Assembly (NCBI RefSeq): GCF_004102045.2
Contig: NZ_CP029684.2
Location: 806,001 to 870,000 of the forward strand
Length of the DNA: 64,000 nucleotides
Direction: 5' to 3'
From: Oenococcus sicerae
GTDB lineage: Bacteria > Bacillota > Bacilli > Lactobacillales > Lactobacillaceae
Each line of letters starts with the position of its first letter. Positions within the stretch are counted from its first letter, which is position 1. The position numbers and the translations under genes were made by a program. Shown here piece after piece: positions 1 through 8,056 of this stretch. The notes beneath the pieces are model-generated. The model was not told the DNA's origin. It saw only the letters and a list, made by a program, of their open reading frames with translations, and did not search any database.

Positions 1-624
1 ATGCGCGACCTGGCTATTCGTGGTGCAGGCGATCTTTTGGGCAAACAGCAGCATGGCTTCATTGATTCAGTTGGCTATGAACTCTATCAGCAGATGCTCC
101 AGGAGGCCGTTGCACAAAAACAAGGCAAGAGCAAAGATATTAGTCATACAAATGCTGAAATCGTGCTGCAGATAGAAGCCTTGCTGCCAGCAGATTATGT
201 CAGTGATTCCTCTCAAAAAATTGAGATCTATCAACGAATTCGCAAATCCAAGACAGAAGCTCAGTTCCAAGAAGTACGCCAAGATCTCGTGGACCGTTTT
301 GGTCCGATCCCGATGGAGGTTTATAATTTGTTTGCTCTGGCCCGCCTGAAAAATGCCACTGATGCCGCTAATGTTACAAACCTGAATGGGGATGTTTCTC
401 AAGTGAAAATCATGTTTAGCAAAAAAGCCAGCAGGATCTTAGGCGGTGAAAGTATTTTCAAAACATTAAAAGATCTGCCTTACAAAGCACGTGTGAAGGC
501 AGTCGACGATCAGCTGGAATTGACAATTATTTTAAATCAAGATGATCAGTTGACTCATTTGGCCGTGGTTACGAATTATCTAAAAATTGTTTATGAGGAG
601 TTGAAAAATAATGCGTCTAGATAA
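1..624 (+). CDS. mfd: Transcription-repair coupling factor Mfd, C-terminal part
   Basis: This is the 3' end of mfd; the reading frame is open at the first base of the window, so the ATG at position 1 is an internal methionine. Mfd is a DNA translocase that removes stalled RNA polymerase and recruits UvrA. The visible 207 residues hold the end of the translocation domain (RDLAIRGAGDLLGKQQHGF, a motif shared with RecG) and the C-terminal D7 domain. There is no cysteine. The gene overlaps rqcP by 14 bases, which suggests translational coupling. The family assignment is confident; nothing can be said about the N-terminal half. Confidence 0.95.
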   Translation: MRDLAIRGAGDLLGKQQHGFIDSVGYELYQQMLQEAVAQKQGKSKDISHTNAEIVLQIEALLPADYVSDSSQKIEIYQRIRKSKTEAQFQEVRQDLVDRFGPIPMEVYNLFALARLKNATDAANVTNLNGDVSQVKIMFSKKASRILGGESIFKTLKDLPYKARVKAVDDQLELTIILNQDDQLTHLAVVTNYLKIVYEELKNNASR

Positions 625-877
625 ATATTTGAAAATCAGTCGTTTAGTTAAACGGCGCACGCTAGCTAAAGAATTCACAGACCAAGGTCGTGTCACAGTA
701 AATGGCAAAGTTGCTAAGTCATCTAGTAGTGTTGCTTTGGGCGATGTGCTGATCTTGGCATTTGGCGGCCGTATTTTGACGATCAAAATCACGAATGTTT
801 CAGAAATTGTCAAAAAAAATGATGCTAGTGAGATGTACGAACTGATTTCTTCGGAAAATCGCTCAAAAGAAAGTTAA
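611..877 (+). CDS. rqcP: S4-domain RNA-binding protein RqcP (YabO/HslR family)
   Basis: An 88-residue protein made almost entirely of one S4 RNA-binding domain (MRLDKYLKISRLVKRR, then GRVTVNGKVAK). In Firmicutes RqcP works with RqcH on obstructed 50S subunits during ribosome-associated quality control. The position between mfd and divIC is the same as in Bacillus and many lactobacilli, which supports the assignment over the heat-shock protein Hsp15 paralogue. The start lies inside the end of mfd and translation is probably coupled to it. No cysteine is present. About 100 bases without a gene follow. Confidence 0.9.
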   Translation: MRLDKYLKISRLVKRRTLAKEFTDQGRVTVNGKVAKSSSSVALGDVLILAFGGRILTIKITNVSEIVKKNDASEMYELISSENRSKES

Positions 878-982
878 TTTTTTGATTGGCAAGATCGCCA
901 GTCGGGGAGAAATTATTAAGATTTATTTGTGATTTCATTAAGATATTTTTATCTTGTGAGTCGTATGCGATATTGAATTTAA

Positions 983-1423
983 GTGATGGCGACTGGTGCG
1001 GCTCAACAACAAAAGAGATCCGATAAAAGAGACTCATCTAATCGTCCGCTTTTGCACGTTGTGAAAGCTGATACAGCAGCTCAGATCCGGGGTGCACAAC
1101 CTCACAATCGCGTTCGTGAGCGACATTATCATAAGGAAATAGCGCGTCGGCGTCGTTTAATTGCTGCTGTTGGTGCGCTTGTATTAGTTTTTTTCTCTGT
1201 TAATTTGTATTCATCGGCTGCCAAACTATACGCAGCTCATTTGCAGTTAACGCAAGTTAATCAACAATTAGCGGAGACTAAAACTGAGAATGGTAAGTTA
1301 AAAGGAACTTTAAAAAATCTTAAACAATCTGATTATCTGGCACAAGTTTTACGCAATAAGTATCAATATTCTAAATCAGGTGAAATCATTTTCAATTTTC
1401 CTAGTGCCAGTCATAAAAAATAG
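983..1423 (+). CDS. divIC: Septum formation initiator DivIC (FtsB family)
   Basis: A 146-residue single-span protein with a basic cytoplasmic N terminus, one transmembrane segment near residues 53-75 (LIAAVGALVLVFFSVNLY) and an extracellular coiled coil rich in Leu, Gln and Lys (residues about 80-120). This is the DivIC/FtsB plan; the protein forms the divisome subcomplex with FtsL and DivIB. The location between rqcP and tilS is typical. GTG at 983 and ATG at 986 are adjacent possible starts, and neither has a recognisable Shine-Dalgarno sequence. A GATATT at 969-974 could place the transcript start almost on the start codon, but no convincing -35 was seen. Confidence 0.85.
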   Translation: MMATGAAQQQKRSDKRDSSNRPLLHVVKADTAAQIRGAQPHNRVRERHYHKEIARRRRLIAAVGALVLVFFSVNLYSSAAKLYAAHLQLTQVNQQLAETKTENGKLKGTLKNLKQSDYLAQVLRNKYQYSKSGEIIFNFPSASHKK

Positions 1424-1450
1424 CACACAAAATACAGCGATCGTGCAGCC

Positions 1451-2350
1451 ATGAAGAGTCTCTATCGACAATTTCAGTTAAATATACAAGGGAAAAAGCT
1501 GTTTTCTTCTGATGAAAATATCCTGCTTGCGATCTCAGGCGGTGTGGATTCGACCGTTTTGGCTGATTTGCTTTATCGTTATGAGAAAGGGGCTACGAAA
1601 CATTTATTCCTGGCTCATGTTGATCATCAATTGAGGCCAGATTCGGCAGAAGAGACGAAGTTGATCGATCGCCAGTTTGCCAGCTTAGGTTTACAGGTTT
1701 TTCATACAAAATGGCCACTGGCTGATCAACCTGTCAGCGGTATTGAGAATGCAGCTCGACAATTTCGTTATGATTTTTATCAGCAGGTCGCTGATAAAAT
1801 CGCTGCAAAAAAAATCATCTTAGCGCAGCATGCAAATGATCAGGCTGAGACTGTGCTGTTAAAAATTATTCGTGGTGGTGATTGGGAAACGGTTTCATCA
1901 ATGGCCTGGTCGCGGCCTTTAGCACAAGACTCTGCTATTCAAATTATTCGTCCCTTGTTAAATATCAAAAAGACTGATATTTATGATTATGCGCGGGCAC
2001 GAAAATTGCATTGGATCGAAGATCCGACCAATCAAGACCCGGATTACACAAGCCGTAATCAAATTAGGCAGATCGTGTTACCGGCTTTGGAGAAAATAAA
2101 TCCGCGAGCAGTTGAGAATATCTCAGCTTTTGCTGATCAAATGAGAGATCTCCAAGATGATCAGCTCTTGGAAATGCTAAAAATATGGATTCACAGATCC
2201 GCTGGCTTAATTCCGATTAAGCGTTCCCAATTGAAAGAATTTGAATTATTGCTGGATAATGAAAAACAAGCGCACGGCCGCATTAATCTAGCTAATGGGT
2301 TTTCATTAATTAAAGAAAAAAAAGAGATTAAGATCATAAAAGAAAGGTAA
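1451..2350 (+). CDS. tilS: tRNA(Ile)-lysidine synthetase TilS
   Basis: TilS converts C34 of the CAU-anticodon tRNA-Ile to lysidine using ATP and lysine. The PP-loop SGGVDST is at residues 29-35, followed by the N-type ATP pyrophosphatase fold with HVDHQLR and the AQHANDQAETVLL motif. At 299 residues the protein is shorter than Bacillus TilS (about 470), so much of the C-terminal tRNA-binding region is reduced, as seen in several lactic acid bacteria. It sits 27 bases after divIC and before hpt, a conserved order. There is no clear ribosome-binding site before the ATG. No cysteine is present. Confidence 0.92.
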   Translation: MKSLYRQFQLNIQGKKLFSSDENILLAISGGVDSTVLADLLYRYEKGATKHLFLAHVDHQLRPDSAEETKLIDRQFASLGLQVFHTKWPLADQPVSGIENAARQFRYDFYQQVADKIAAKKIILAQHANDQAETVLLKIIRGGDWETVSSMAWSRPLAQDSAIQIIRPLLNIKKTDIYDYARARKLHWIEDPTNQDPDYTSRNQIRQIVLPALEKINPRAVENISAFADQMRDLQDDQLLEMLKIWIHRSAGLIPIKRSQLKEFELLLDNEKQAHGRINLANGFSLIKEKKEIKIIKER

Positions 2351-2365
2351 AGATACGATCACGGC

Positions 2366-2394
2366 TTTATAAGCGTTGTTCGTGTTAACATAAT
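2366..2394 (+). promoter_or_regulatory. Candidate leaderless promoter for hpt
   Basis: TTTATA (2366-2371), a 17-base spacer and CATAAT (2389-2394). A start about seven bases downstream would fall at 2401-2402, two or three bases before the hpt ATG at 2404. There is no Shine-Dalgarno sequence. Boxes were read by eye; their use is inferred. Confidence 0.5.
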
Positions 2395-2403
2395 AACAAC
2401 GAA

Positions 2404-2949
2404 ATGATTGACATAGACCCCCGTTTTTCAAAAATCCTACATAGCCACGAAGAAATTGAAAGTGCTGCCAAAAAAATCGGTGCTGAAATTGACCACGATT
2501 ATGCTGATAGCATTCCGATTTTAGTAGTAGTTCTGAAAGGTGCCGTCATGTGGGCTGGCGATCTTTTCAAAAATATATCAATTGATGTTGAAATGGATTT
2601 TATTGATATTGCCAGTTACAACGGAGGCGTTGCCTCGAGCAATAAAATATTGCTGAAAACGGATATGACAACGGATGTTAAGGGGCGTGATGTCATTATT
2701 GTTGAAGATATCGTAGATACTGGCTTATCATTACAGTATCTAGAATCTTTGCTGGCAAGCCGTGGTGCAAAGTCTGTCAAAACAGCAACGATGCTCAATA
2801 AAGAAAAGGGGCATAAAATTGCTGTCAAAGCTGATTATGTCGGTTTTGAGATCGACAACGAGTTTGTTGCAGGATATGGATTGGATTATCAGGAAATTTG
2901 GCGTAATTTACCCTTTATTGGCGTTGTTAATCCTAATATATATTCATAA
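2404..2949 (+). CDS. hpt: Hypoxanthine phosphoribosyltransferase
   Basis: Purine salvage enzyme that makes IMP or GMP from hypoxanthine or guanine and PRPP in the cytoplasm. The 181-residue length is normal. The PRPP-binding motif VIIVEDIVDTGLS lies near residues 96-108, and the C-terminal region carries the family pattern FVAGYGLDYQEIWRNLPFIG. It stands between tilS and ftsH, the same order as in Bacillus. The start codon lacks a ribosome-binding site but has promoter-like boxes directly upstream, so the mRNA may be leaderless. No cysteine is present. Confidence 0.95.
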   Translation: MIDIDPRFSKILHSHEEIESAAKKIGAEIDHDYADSIPILVVVLKGAVMWAGDLFKNISIDVEMDFIDIASYNGGVASSNKILLKTDMTTDVKGRDVIIVEDIVDTGLSLQYLESLLASRGAKSVKTATMLNKEKGHKIAVKADYVGFEIDNEFVAGYGLDYQEIWRNLPFIGVVNPNIYS

Positions 2950-2985
2950 TGCTACAATATTATATTGGCGTAAGCGAGGTACTAT

Positions 2986-5163
2986 ATGCAAAATAAGAAT
3001 GGCGGATTTTTCCGCAGTTCGTTATCATATGCTCTGGTGATTCTGGCAGTTATTTTCATCATTTACAGTTTCTTTGGACGCAGCAATGGTAATGTTAAAC
3101 AACTTTCGACGACTTCTTTTTTGAAGCAGTTAAAAGATAATAAAATTAAAGATTTTACGATTCAGCCTGGCAGCAGTGGTGTCTATACGGTTGCTGGCGA
3201 TTATAAAAAGGCACAAAAATCTAGTAAAAGCAATAGTAATAGCGTTTCTTTGTTATCTGGCTACCAGTCATCGATTACAAAGTTTTCAGCTTATGTTTTG
3301 CCAAATGATGCTAGTTTAAAAGAAATTACAACAGCGGCTAAAAAAGCGAGTGTTGCGGTTAATCCAAAACCGGCACCCTCTGATTTTTGGGGATCAATGC
3401 TGACAGTTCTACTGCCAACGCTGATTATGTTTGGACTGCTTTACTGGTTAATGATCGGCGGACAGCGTGGCGGTCAAGGCGGTCAAGGCGGCGGCCCTGG
3501 CGGTATTATGAGTTTTGGTCGTTCAAAGGCTAAACCTGCCGATCCTAAGCAAAACAAAGTGCGTTTTGCTGATGTCGCTGGTGAAGAAGAAGAAAAGCAG
3601 GAACTCGTTGAGGTTGTTGAGTTCTTGAAGGATCCAAAGAAATTCACGAGCTTAGGTGCTCGCATTCCTAAAGGTGTTTTGCTTGAAGGACCTCCTGGAA
3701 CCGGTAAGACTTTGTTGGCGAAAGCAGTAGCTGGTGAAGCCGGTGTGCCTTTCTTCAGCATTTCTGGATCTGATTTCGTTGAAATGTTTGTTGGTGTCGG
3801 GGCCAGCCGTGTTCGTGATCTATTTGAAACTGCAAAGAAAAGTGCACCGTCAATTATCTTTATTGACGAAATTGATGCTGTTGGTCGTCGTCGAGGTGCC
3901 GGTATGGGTGGCGGAAACGATGAACGTGAACAAACACTGAACCAAATTTTAATTGAGATGGATGGTTTTGAAGGCAATGAGGGCGTTATCGTGCTTGCTT
4001 CCACGAACCGTTCTGATGTTTTGGACCCAGCCCTGCTGCGTTCGGGACGTTTTGATCGTAAGATCTTAGTTGGCGCACCTGATGTGAAGGGCCGTGAAGC
4101 GATCTTACGTGTCCATTCCAAAAATAAACCTTTGGCTGATGACGTTGATTTGAAGGTCATCGCACAACAGACACCGGGCTTCGTTGGTGCTGACTTGGAG
4201 AACCTATTGAACGAAGCTGCTTTGCTGGCTGCTCGAGGGGACCAAAAGAAAGTCACTGCGGCCGATATTGATGAGGCTGAGGATCGTGTTATTGCAGGTC
4301 CAGCTAAGAAAGATCGTAAGACGACTGAAATTGAACGCCACACAGTTGCTTATCATGAAGCTGGTCATGCGATCGTTGGTTTGGTTTTGAATGATGCACA
4401 AGTTGTCCGGAAAGTTACGATCGTACCGCGTGGACGAGCCGGCGGTTATGCTTTGATGATGCCAAAAGATGAAAGATATCTGATGACAGAAAAAGATGCT
4501 AAGGAAGAACTGGCTGGTTTGATGGGCGGCCGTGCCGCTGAAATTTTGATTTATCATCAAGCTAGTTCTGGCGCTTCTAACGATTTCCAACAAGCAACGC
4601 AAATTGCTCGAGAAATGGTGACCCAATACGGTATGTCTGACAAACTGGGTATGGTCCAGCTGGAAGGCAATTCAAATGCCTTTATTGGTGATCCGAATAA
4701 TCCCAATGCAGCTTATTCACAAAAGACTAGTGAGCTCATCGATGATGAGGTTCGTCGTTTGACCAACGAAGCTTATCAGACAGCGGTCAATATTATTAAG
4801 AGTAATGCCGAGGCGCATAAAGCGATTGCTGAAGCGCTGTTAAAGTATGAAACGCTCGATGAAGCTCAGATCAAATCTTTGTACGAGACAGGCAGCGTAT
4901 CAGGTGATCTAGTAAAAGCTAACGAAGCACCAGCACATCCGATGTCTTACGAGGAATCTAAAGCTGCTTCTAAGAAAAATGCCGCTGTCGACAATAAAGA
5001 AGCTGTTGAAGAAGTGAAAACGGATCAAGATGATTCTGTAGCAACTCCAAAGAAAACAGTTCCTAAAACTAAAAAAACAACGAAGCCGCGTAAAACGACT
5101 AGCAAATCGACTAAAGCAACAACGAAGAAGTCAGCTTCAACTAAAGATAGTGAGAAGAAATAA
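2986..5163 (+). CDS. ftsH: ATP-dependent zinc metalloprotease FtsH
   Basis: Membrane-anchored AAA+ protease that degrades misassembled membrane proteins and short-lived regulators. Two transmembrane segments (about residues 15-30 and 135-155) flank an extracytoplasmic domain. The AAA module has Walker A GPPGTGKT near residues 235-242 and Walker B IIFIDEID. The zinc site HEAGH is at residues 457-461. The 725-residue length comes partly from a Lys/Thr/Ser-rich tail of about 60 residues, which looks disordered. GAGGT upstream of the ATG is a plausible ribosome-binding site, and TACAAT at 2953-2958 a possible -10. There is no cysteine in the whole protein. Confidence 0.97.
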   Translation: MQNKNGGFFRSSLSYALVILAVIFIIYSFFGRSNGNVKQLSTTSFLKQLKDNKIKDFTIQPGSSGVYTVAGDYKKAQKSSKSNSNSVSLLSGYQSSITKFSAYVLPNDASLKEITTAAKKASVAVNPKPAPSDFWGSMLTVLLPTLIMFGLLYWLMIGGQRGGQGGQGGGPGGIMSFGRSKAKPADPKQNKVRFADVAGEEEEKQELVEVVEFLKDPKKFTSLGARIPKGVLLEGPPGTGKTLLAKAVAGEAGVPFFSISGSDFVEMFVGVGASRVRDLFETAKKSAPSIIFIDEIDAVGRRRGAGMGGGNDEREQTLNQILIEMDGFEGNEGVIVLASTNRSDVLDPALLRSGRFDRKILVGAPDVKGREAILRVHSKNKPLADDVDLKVIAQQTPGFVGADLENLLNEAALLAARGDQKKVTAADIDEAEDRVIAGPAKKDRKTTEIERHTVAYHEAGHAIVGLVLNDAQVVRKVTIVPRGRAGGYALMMPKDERYLMTEKDAKEELAGLMGGRAAEILIYHQASSGASNDFQQATQIAREMVTQYGMSDKLGMVQLEGNSNAFIGDPNNPNAAYSQKTSELIDDEVRRLTNEAYQTAVNIIKSNAEAHKAIAEALLKYETLDEAQIKSLYETGSVSGDLVKANEAPAHPMSYEESKAASKKNAAVDNKEAVEEVKTDQDDSVATPKKTVPKTKKTTKPRKTTSKSTKATTKKSASTKDSEKK

Positions 5164-5165
5164 GG

Positions 5166-5194
5166 AAAACGCGGCTTACATAAGTCGCGTTTTT
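5166..5194 (+). terminator. Intrinsic terminator after ftsH
   Basis: A 12-base stem (AAAACGCGGCTT with AAGTCGCGTTTT, one G-U pair), loop ACAT, ending in a T run. The last T of the run begins the TATAAT used as -10 for hslO, so terminator and promoter share bases. Confidence 0.8.
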
Positions 5195-5199
5195 ATAAT
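5194..5199 (+). promoter_or_regulatory. -10 box of a leaderless hslO promoter
   Basis: A perfect TATAAT lies six bases before the hslO ATG at 5205. Transcription starting about seven bases downstream would begin on or next to the start codon. The -35 is poor (CTTACA at 5175-5180 is too close), so the promoter may rely on the -10 alone. Confidence 0.5.
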
Positions 5200-5204
5200 T
5201 AATC

Positions 5205-6104
5205 ATGGATTATTTAGCAAAAAGTTTAACAACAAATGGCCATTTTCGTGCCTATGTCACTGACATGTCGCAAACGGTTCAACAAGCAGCCGAGATGCAT
5301 GCTACGAGTCCAGATGCCACGATCGTCCTGGGTCGCGCCTTGATCGCAACTGCTTTGACTGGCACGTCACTTTTGAAGGGCAATGATCAAATACACGTTA
5401 ATATCAATGGCCGTGGCCCGATTGGCCAAATCGTAACTGAAACGGACGCCAATGCCAACTTGCGAGGTTATGTGACCAATCCAAAAGCCGTTGCTGAAAA
5501 TGGTCGGAATGGTCTGCCTGATATAGCTGGGCTGGTTGGTTTAAAGGGCAGTTTGAAGATGACGAAAATTCAGCCGGGTCTAAAGCCGTATGTTGGCGAA
5601 GTAGCCCTAATTACTTCCGAAATTGGTGATGATTTTACCTATTATCTTGCGCAATCTGAACAAATTCCCAGCGCGGTAGGTGTTTCAGTTTTTGTTGATT
5701 CAAAAGGCAAAGTTCAACATGCTGGTGGCATTTTGCTTCAAACGATGCCTGGCGCCAGTGACACTGAGTTAGACTTATTAGAACAGCATTTGGCTAAGAT
5801 GCCAAATATTTCGTCCATGCTTGCAGAGGGTTTAACGGCTAATCAAATTCTTGAGAAACTTTTTGCTCATCTGAAGCTAACTGTTTTAGAGACAATGCCA
5901 GTCCAACTGGCGCCGGAACTAGATAAAAATTGGTACGCCAAGGCCATCGCGACGCTGCCGGCTCAAGAAATTCAGGCAATGATCGATGAAGACCATGGCG
6001 CTGAGATCCTTGGTCGTTTCACCAATAAGAAATATCAGTTTAGTGAGAATGAGTTAAAAGGAATTTTGGCTTCGAAAACGCATAAACAGTCTGGAACAGA
6101 ATAG
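5205..6104 (+). CDS. hslO: Hsp33-family chaperonin HslO without zinc-centre cysteines
   Basis: Hsp33 is a cytosolic holdase normally activated by oxidation of a C-terminal zinc centre (CxC and CxxC). The 299-residue length and N-terminal fold are normal (GRALIATALTGTSLLKG; GGILLQTMPGA). The C-terminal region still aligns with the family, but the first cysteine pair is replaced by APELDK and the CHFCN-type motif by GRFTN; the protein has no cysteine at all. Redox switching by the usual mechanism is therefore impossible. It may still respond to heat or unfolding, as the linker is conserved. There is no ribosome-binding site; see the TATAAT directly upstream. Confidence 0.93.
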   Translation: MDYLAKSLTTNGHFRAYVTDMSQTVQQAAEMHATSPDATIVLGRALIATALTGTSLLKGNDQIHVNINGRGPIGQIVTETDANANLRGYVTNPKAVAENGRNGLPDIAGLVGLKGSLKMTKIQPGLKPYVGEVALITSEIGDDFTYYLAQSEQIPSAVGVSVFVDSKGKVQHAGGILLQTMPGASDTELDLLEQHLAKMPNISSMLAEGLTANQILEKLFAHLKLTVLETMPVQLAPELDKNWYAKAIATLPAQEIQAMIDEDHGAEILGRFTNKKYQFSENELKGILASKTHKQSGTE

Positions 6105-6143
6105 CTTTCTGCTACACTAGACTAAGTATATTTAAGGGATTTT

Positions 6144-7634
6144 ATGACAGAAAAAGTAGATGCAGAATTAAATGACCAGCTTCGAGTCCGTCGACAAAAG
6201 CTCCAAGCACTGAAAGATGATTTAGGGATCGATCCATTTGGCCATCGTTTTGACCGGGACTCATATGCTAAAGATGTTCATGCTTTTGGTGACGACAAGA
6301 GCAAAGAGGCGCTGGAGAAGGATACAAAACACGTTGTGATCGCTGGTCGTATGTTAGCTAAGCGAGGCGCTGGCAAAATTATTTTTGCTGACATTCGTGA
6401 CGTTTCCGGGACTGTGCAGGTTTATGCTCGACGAGACGATTTAGCTGACAACTATACATTAATTAGGCGTGCTGACCTTGGTGACATTCTTGGTTTTGCC
6501 GGGACGATCATGAAGACGGATGCAGGTGAGACAACCATTCTTGTTGACAAGATCACCTGGCTTTCTAAGGCCTTGCGGCCTTTGCCGGATAAATTTCATG
6601 GTCTGACGGACATTGATACGCGTTATCGCAAACGTTATTTGGATTTGATTGCTAATCCAGCTTCTTTCGATGTTTTCGTGATGCGTTCTAAGATCATTAA
6701 AGCGATTCGAAACTACATGGATTCAATTGGCTTTTTAGAAGTGGAAACACCAATTTTACAAAATTCCGCTGGTGGTGCCGCAGCTCGACCATTTATTACG
6801 CATCATAACGCCCTAGACATCGACATGTACTTACGAATCGCGACTGAGCTTTATTTGAAGCGCTTGATCGTGGGTGGTATGGAACGTGTTTACGAAATTG
6901 GTAGGATTTTCCGAAATGAAGGCATGGATACGCGCCATAATCCTGAATTCACGACATTAGAATCTTATGCGGCCTATTGGGACCTATCTGATGTCATGGT
7001 CGAGACGGAAAACATTATTCGCGCCGCCGCTAAATCAGTTAATGAAAATGGCCTTATTGAGTATGGTGATCAGCAGATCGATATTACGAAAGCATTTGCC
7101 AAAAAATCAATGACTGAACTGATTAAAGAAAAAACCGGTATTGATTTTGATCAACCGATGGATCTGGAAACAGCTCGCCGCTATGCCGATGAAAACAAGG
7201 TTAAATATGAGCTGTTTTGGGGAGTTGGTCATATTATTTCAGAGTTTTTTGATATTTTTGTTGAAAAAACATTAATCGAACCGACCTTTGTTTATCATTT
7301 TCCACTGGAAGTCAGTCCTTTAGCGAAAAAAGAGGATGGCAATCCTAATTTTGTTCAGCGTTTTGAGTTGTACATCGCTGGTGGTGAATATGCGAATGCT
7401 TTTACGGAGTTAAACGATCCAATTGATCAGCGTCAGCGTTTTGAGGCACAAGCTGCTGAACGTGAAAATGGCAATGATGAGGCTGAGTCAATTGATGAAG
7501 ATTATATTGAAGCACTTGAGCACGGTATGGCGCCCACTGGCGGCCTAGGAATCGGCATTGATCGTTTGATCATGTTGCTGACTGACCAGCCGTCCATTCG
7601 AGATGTACTATTATTCCCAACTATGAGAAATTAA
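6144..7634 (+). CDS. lysS: Lysyl-tRNA synthetase, class II
   Basis: Charges tRNA-Lys with lysine. The N-terminal OB-fold anticodon-binding domain (about residues 60-170) precedes the class II catalytic core. Motif 2 is visible as [20 protein letters not shown] and motif 3 as GLGIGIDRL near the C terminus. The 496-residue length is standard. AAGGGA four bases before the ATG serves as ribosome-binding site, and TACACT at 6113-6118 could be a -10. The gene follows hslO, a common order in Firmicutes where dusB often intervenes; dusB is absent here. No cysteine is present. Confidence 0.97.
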   Translation: MTEKVDAELNDQLRVRRQKLQALKDDLGIDPFGHRFDRDSYAKDVHAFGDDKSKEALEKDTKHVVIAGRMLAKRGAGKIIFADIRDVSGTVQVYARRDDLADNYTLIRRADLGDILGFAGTIMKTDAGETTILVDKITWLSKALRPLPDKFHGLTDIDTRYRKRYLDLIANPASFDVFVMRSKIIKAIRNYMDSIGFLEVETPILQNSAGGAAARPFITHHNALDIDMYLRIATELYLKRLIVGGMERVYEIGRIFRNEGMDTRHNPEFTTLESYAAYWDLSDVMVETENIIRAAAKSVNENGLIEYGDQQIDITKAFAKKSMTELIKEKTGIDFDQPMDLETARRYADENKVKYELFWGVGHIISEFFDIFVEKTLIEPTFVYHFPLEVSPLAKKEDGNPNFVQRFELYIAGGEYANAFTELNDPIDQRQRFEAQAAERENGNDEAESIDEDYIEALEHGMAPTGGLGIGIDRLIMLLTDQPSIRDVLLFPTMRN

Positions 7635-7663
7635 AAAGACTTGTTTTTTGACAAGTTTTTTTT
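7634..7663 (+). terminator. Intrinsic terminator after lysS
   Basis: ACTTGT (7639-7644) and ACAAGT (7651-7656) form the core of a hairpin followed by eight Ts. The loop and 3' arm also contain the TTGACA of the next promoter. Confidence 0.7.
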
Positions 7664-7677
7664 ATTTGTTTTAGAAT
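7648..7677 (+). promoter_or_regulatory. Strong leaderless promoter for the 7685 gene
   Basis: TTGACA (7648-7653), an 18-base spacer and TAGAAT (7672-7677). Expected initiation is at about 7684-7685, exactly on the second in-frame ATG (7685). The first ATG (7676) lies inside the -10 box and cannot be in the transcript, so this promoter decides the start. Confidence 0.75.
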
Positions 7678-7684
7678 GGTCTAC

Positions 7685-8053
7685 ATGCAAAATAATGATA
7701 GTGAAAACAAATCTGGATTCAGCCGTTTCTTGGATTCGATTCCGGCAGTCTTGTCTAGTACAGCATCGATCATGATTTTTTTATTTTTATTTGTCTACCT
7801 GTTTATCTTTGGTCTTCTTGGTTTCATTCCAGGACTCAAGTTCTTGGAACCATCTAATACGACCCAATTGATTTTAGGCAATTACACAAATGTTTTATCG
7901 GCTTTGGGCGCAGCCATTGCAGCCGGTGTTGGTAGCAGTGTTCATAAGCATGTTCGCGAGCACAGAAAACAGACGGCTGATCTGCAGACAACTGTTGATC
8001 GATTAGAAAAGAAAATCGATCAGTTATCAAAACAAGTCAATGAGACTAAATAG
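7685..8053 (+). CDS. Small membrane protein with C-terminal coiled coil
   Basis: I do not recognise the family. The 122-residue protein starts MQNNDSENK, has a hydrophobic segment near residues 25-50 (IMIFLFLFVYLFIFGLL), a second shorter one (ALGAAIAAGV), then a charged C terminus predicted to be helical and coiled (VDRLEKKIDQLSKQV). An earlier in-frame ATG at 7676 is inside the -10 element, so the start at 7685 is preferred and the mRNA appears leaderless. The minus-strand MFS gene converges three bases after its stop. Function unknown; the plan resembles small tail-tethered membrane proteins. Confidence 0.75.
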   Translation: MQNNDSENKSGFSRFLDSIPAVLSSTASIMIFLFLFVYLFIFGLLGFIPGLKFLEPSNTTQLILGNYTNVLSALGAAIAAGVGSSVHKHVREHRKQTADLQTTVDRLEKKIDQLSKQVNETK

Positions 8054-8056
8054 CGA

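Noticed and set aside
3483-4343. Long minus-strand open frame of 286 codons opposite ftsH
   Set aside because: Shadow of ftsH; Ser/Arg/Pro-rich composition, no ribosome-binding site, and the plus-strand frame carries all family motifs.
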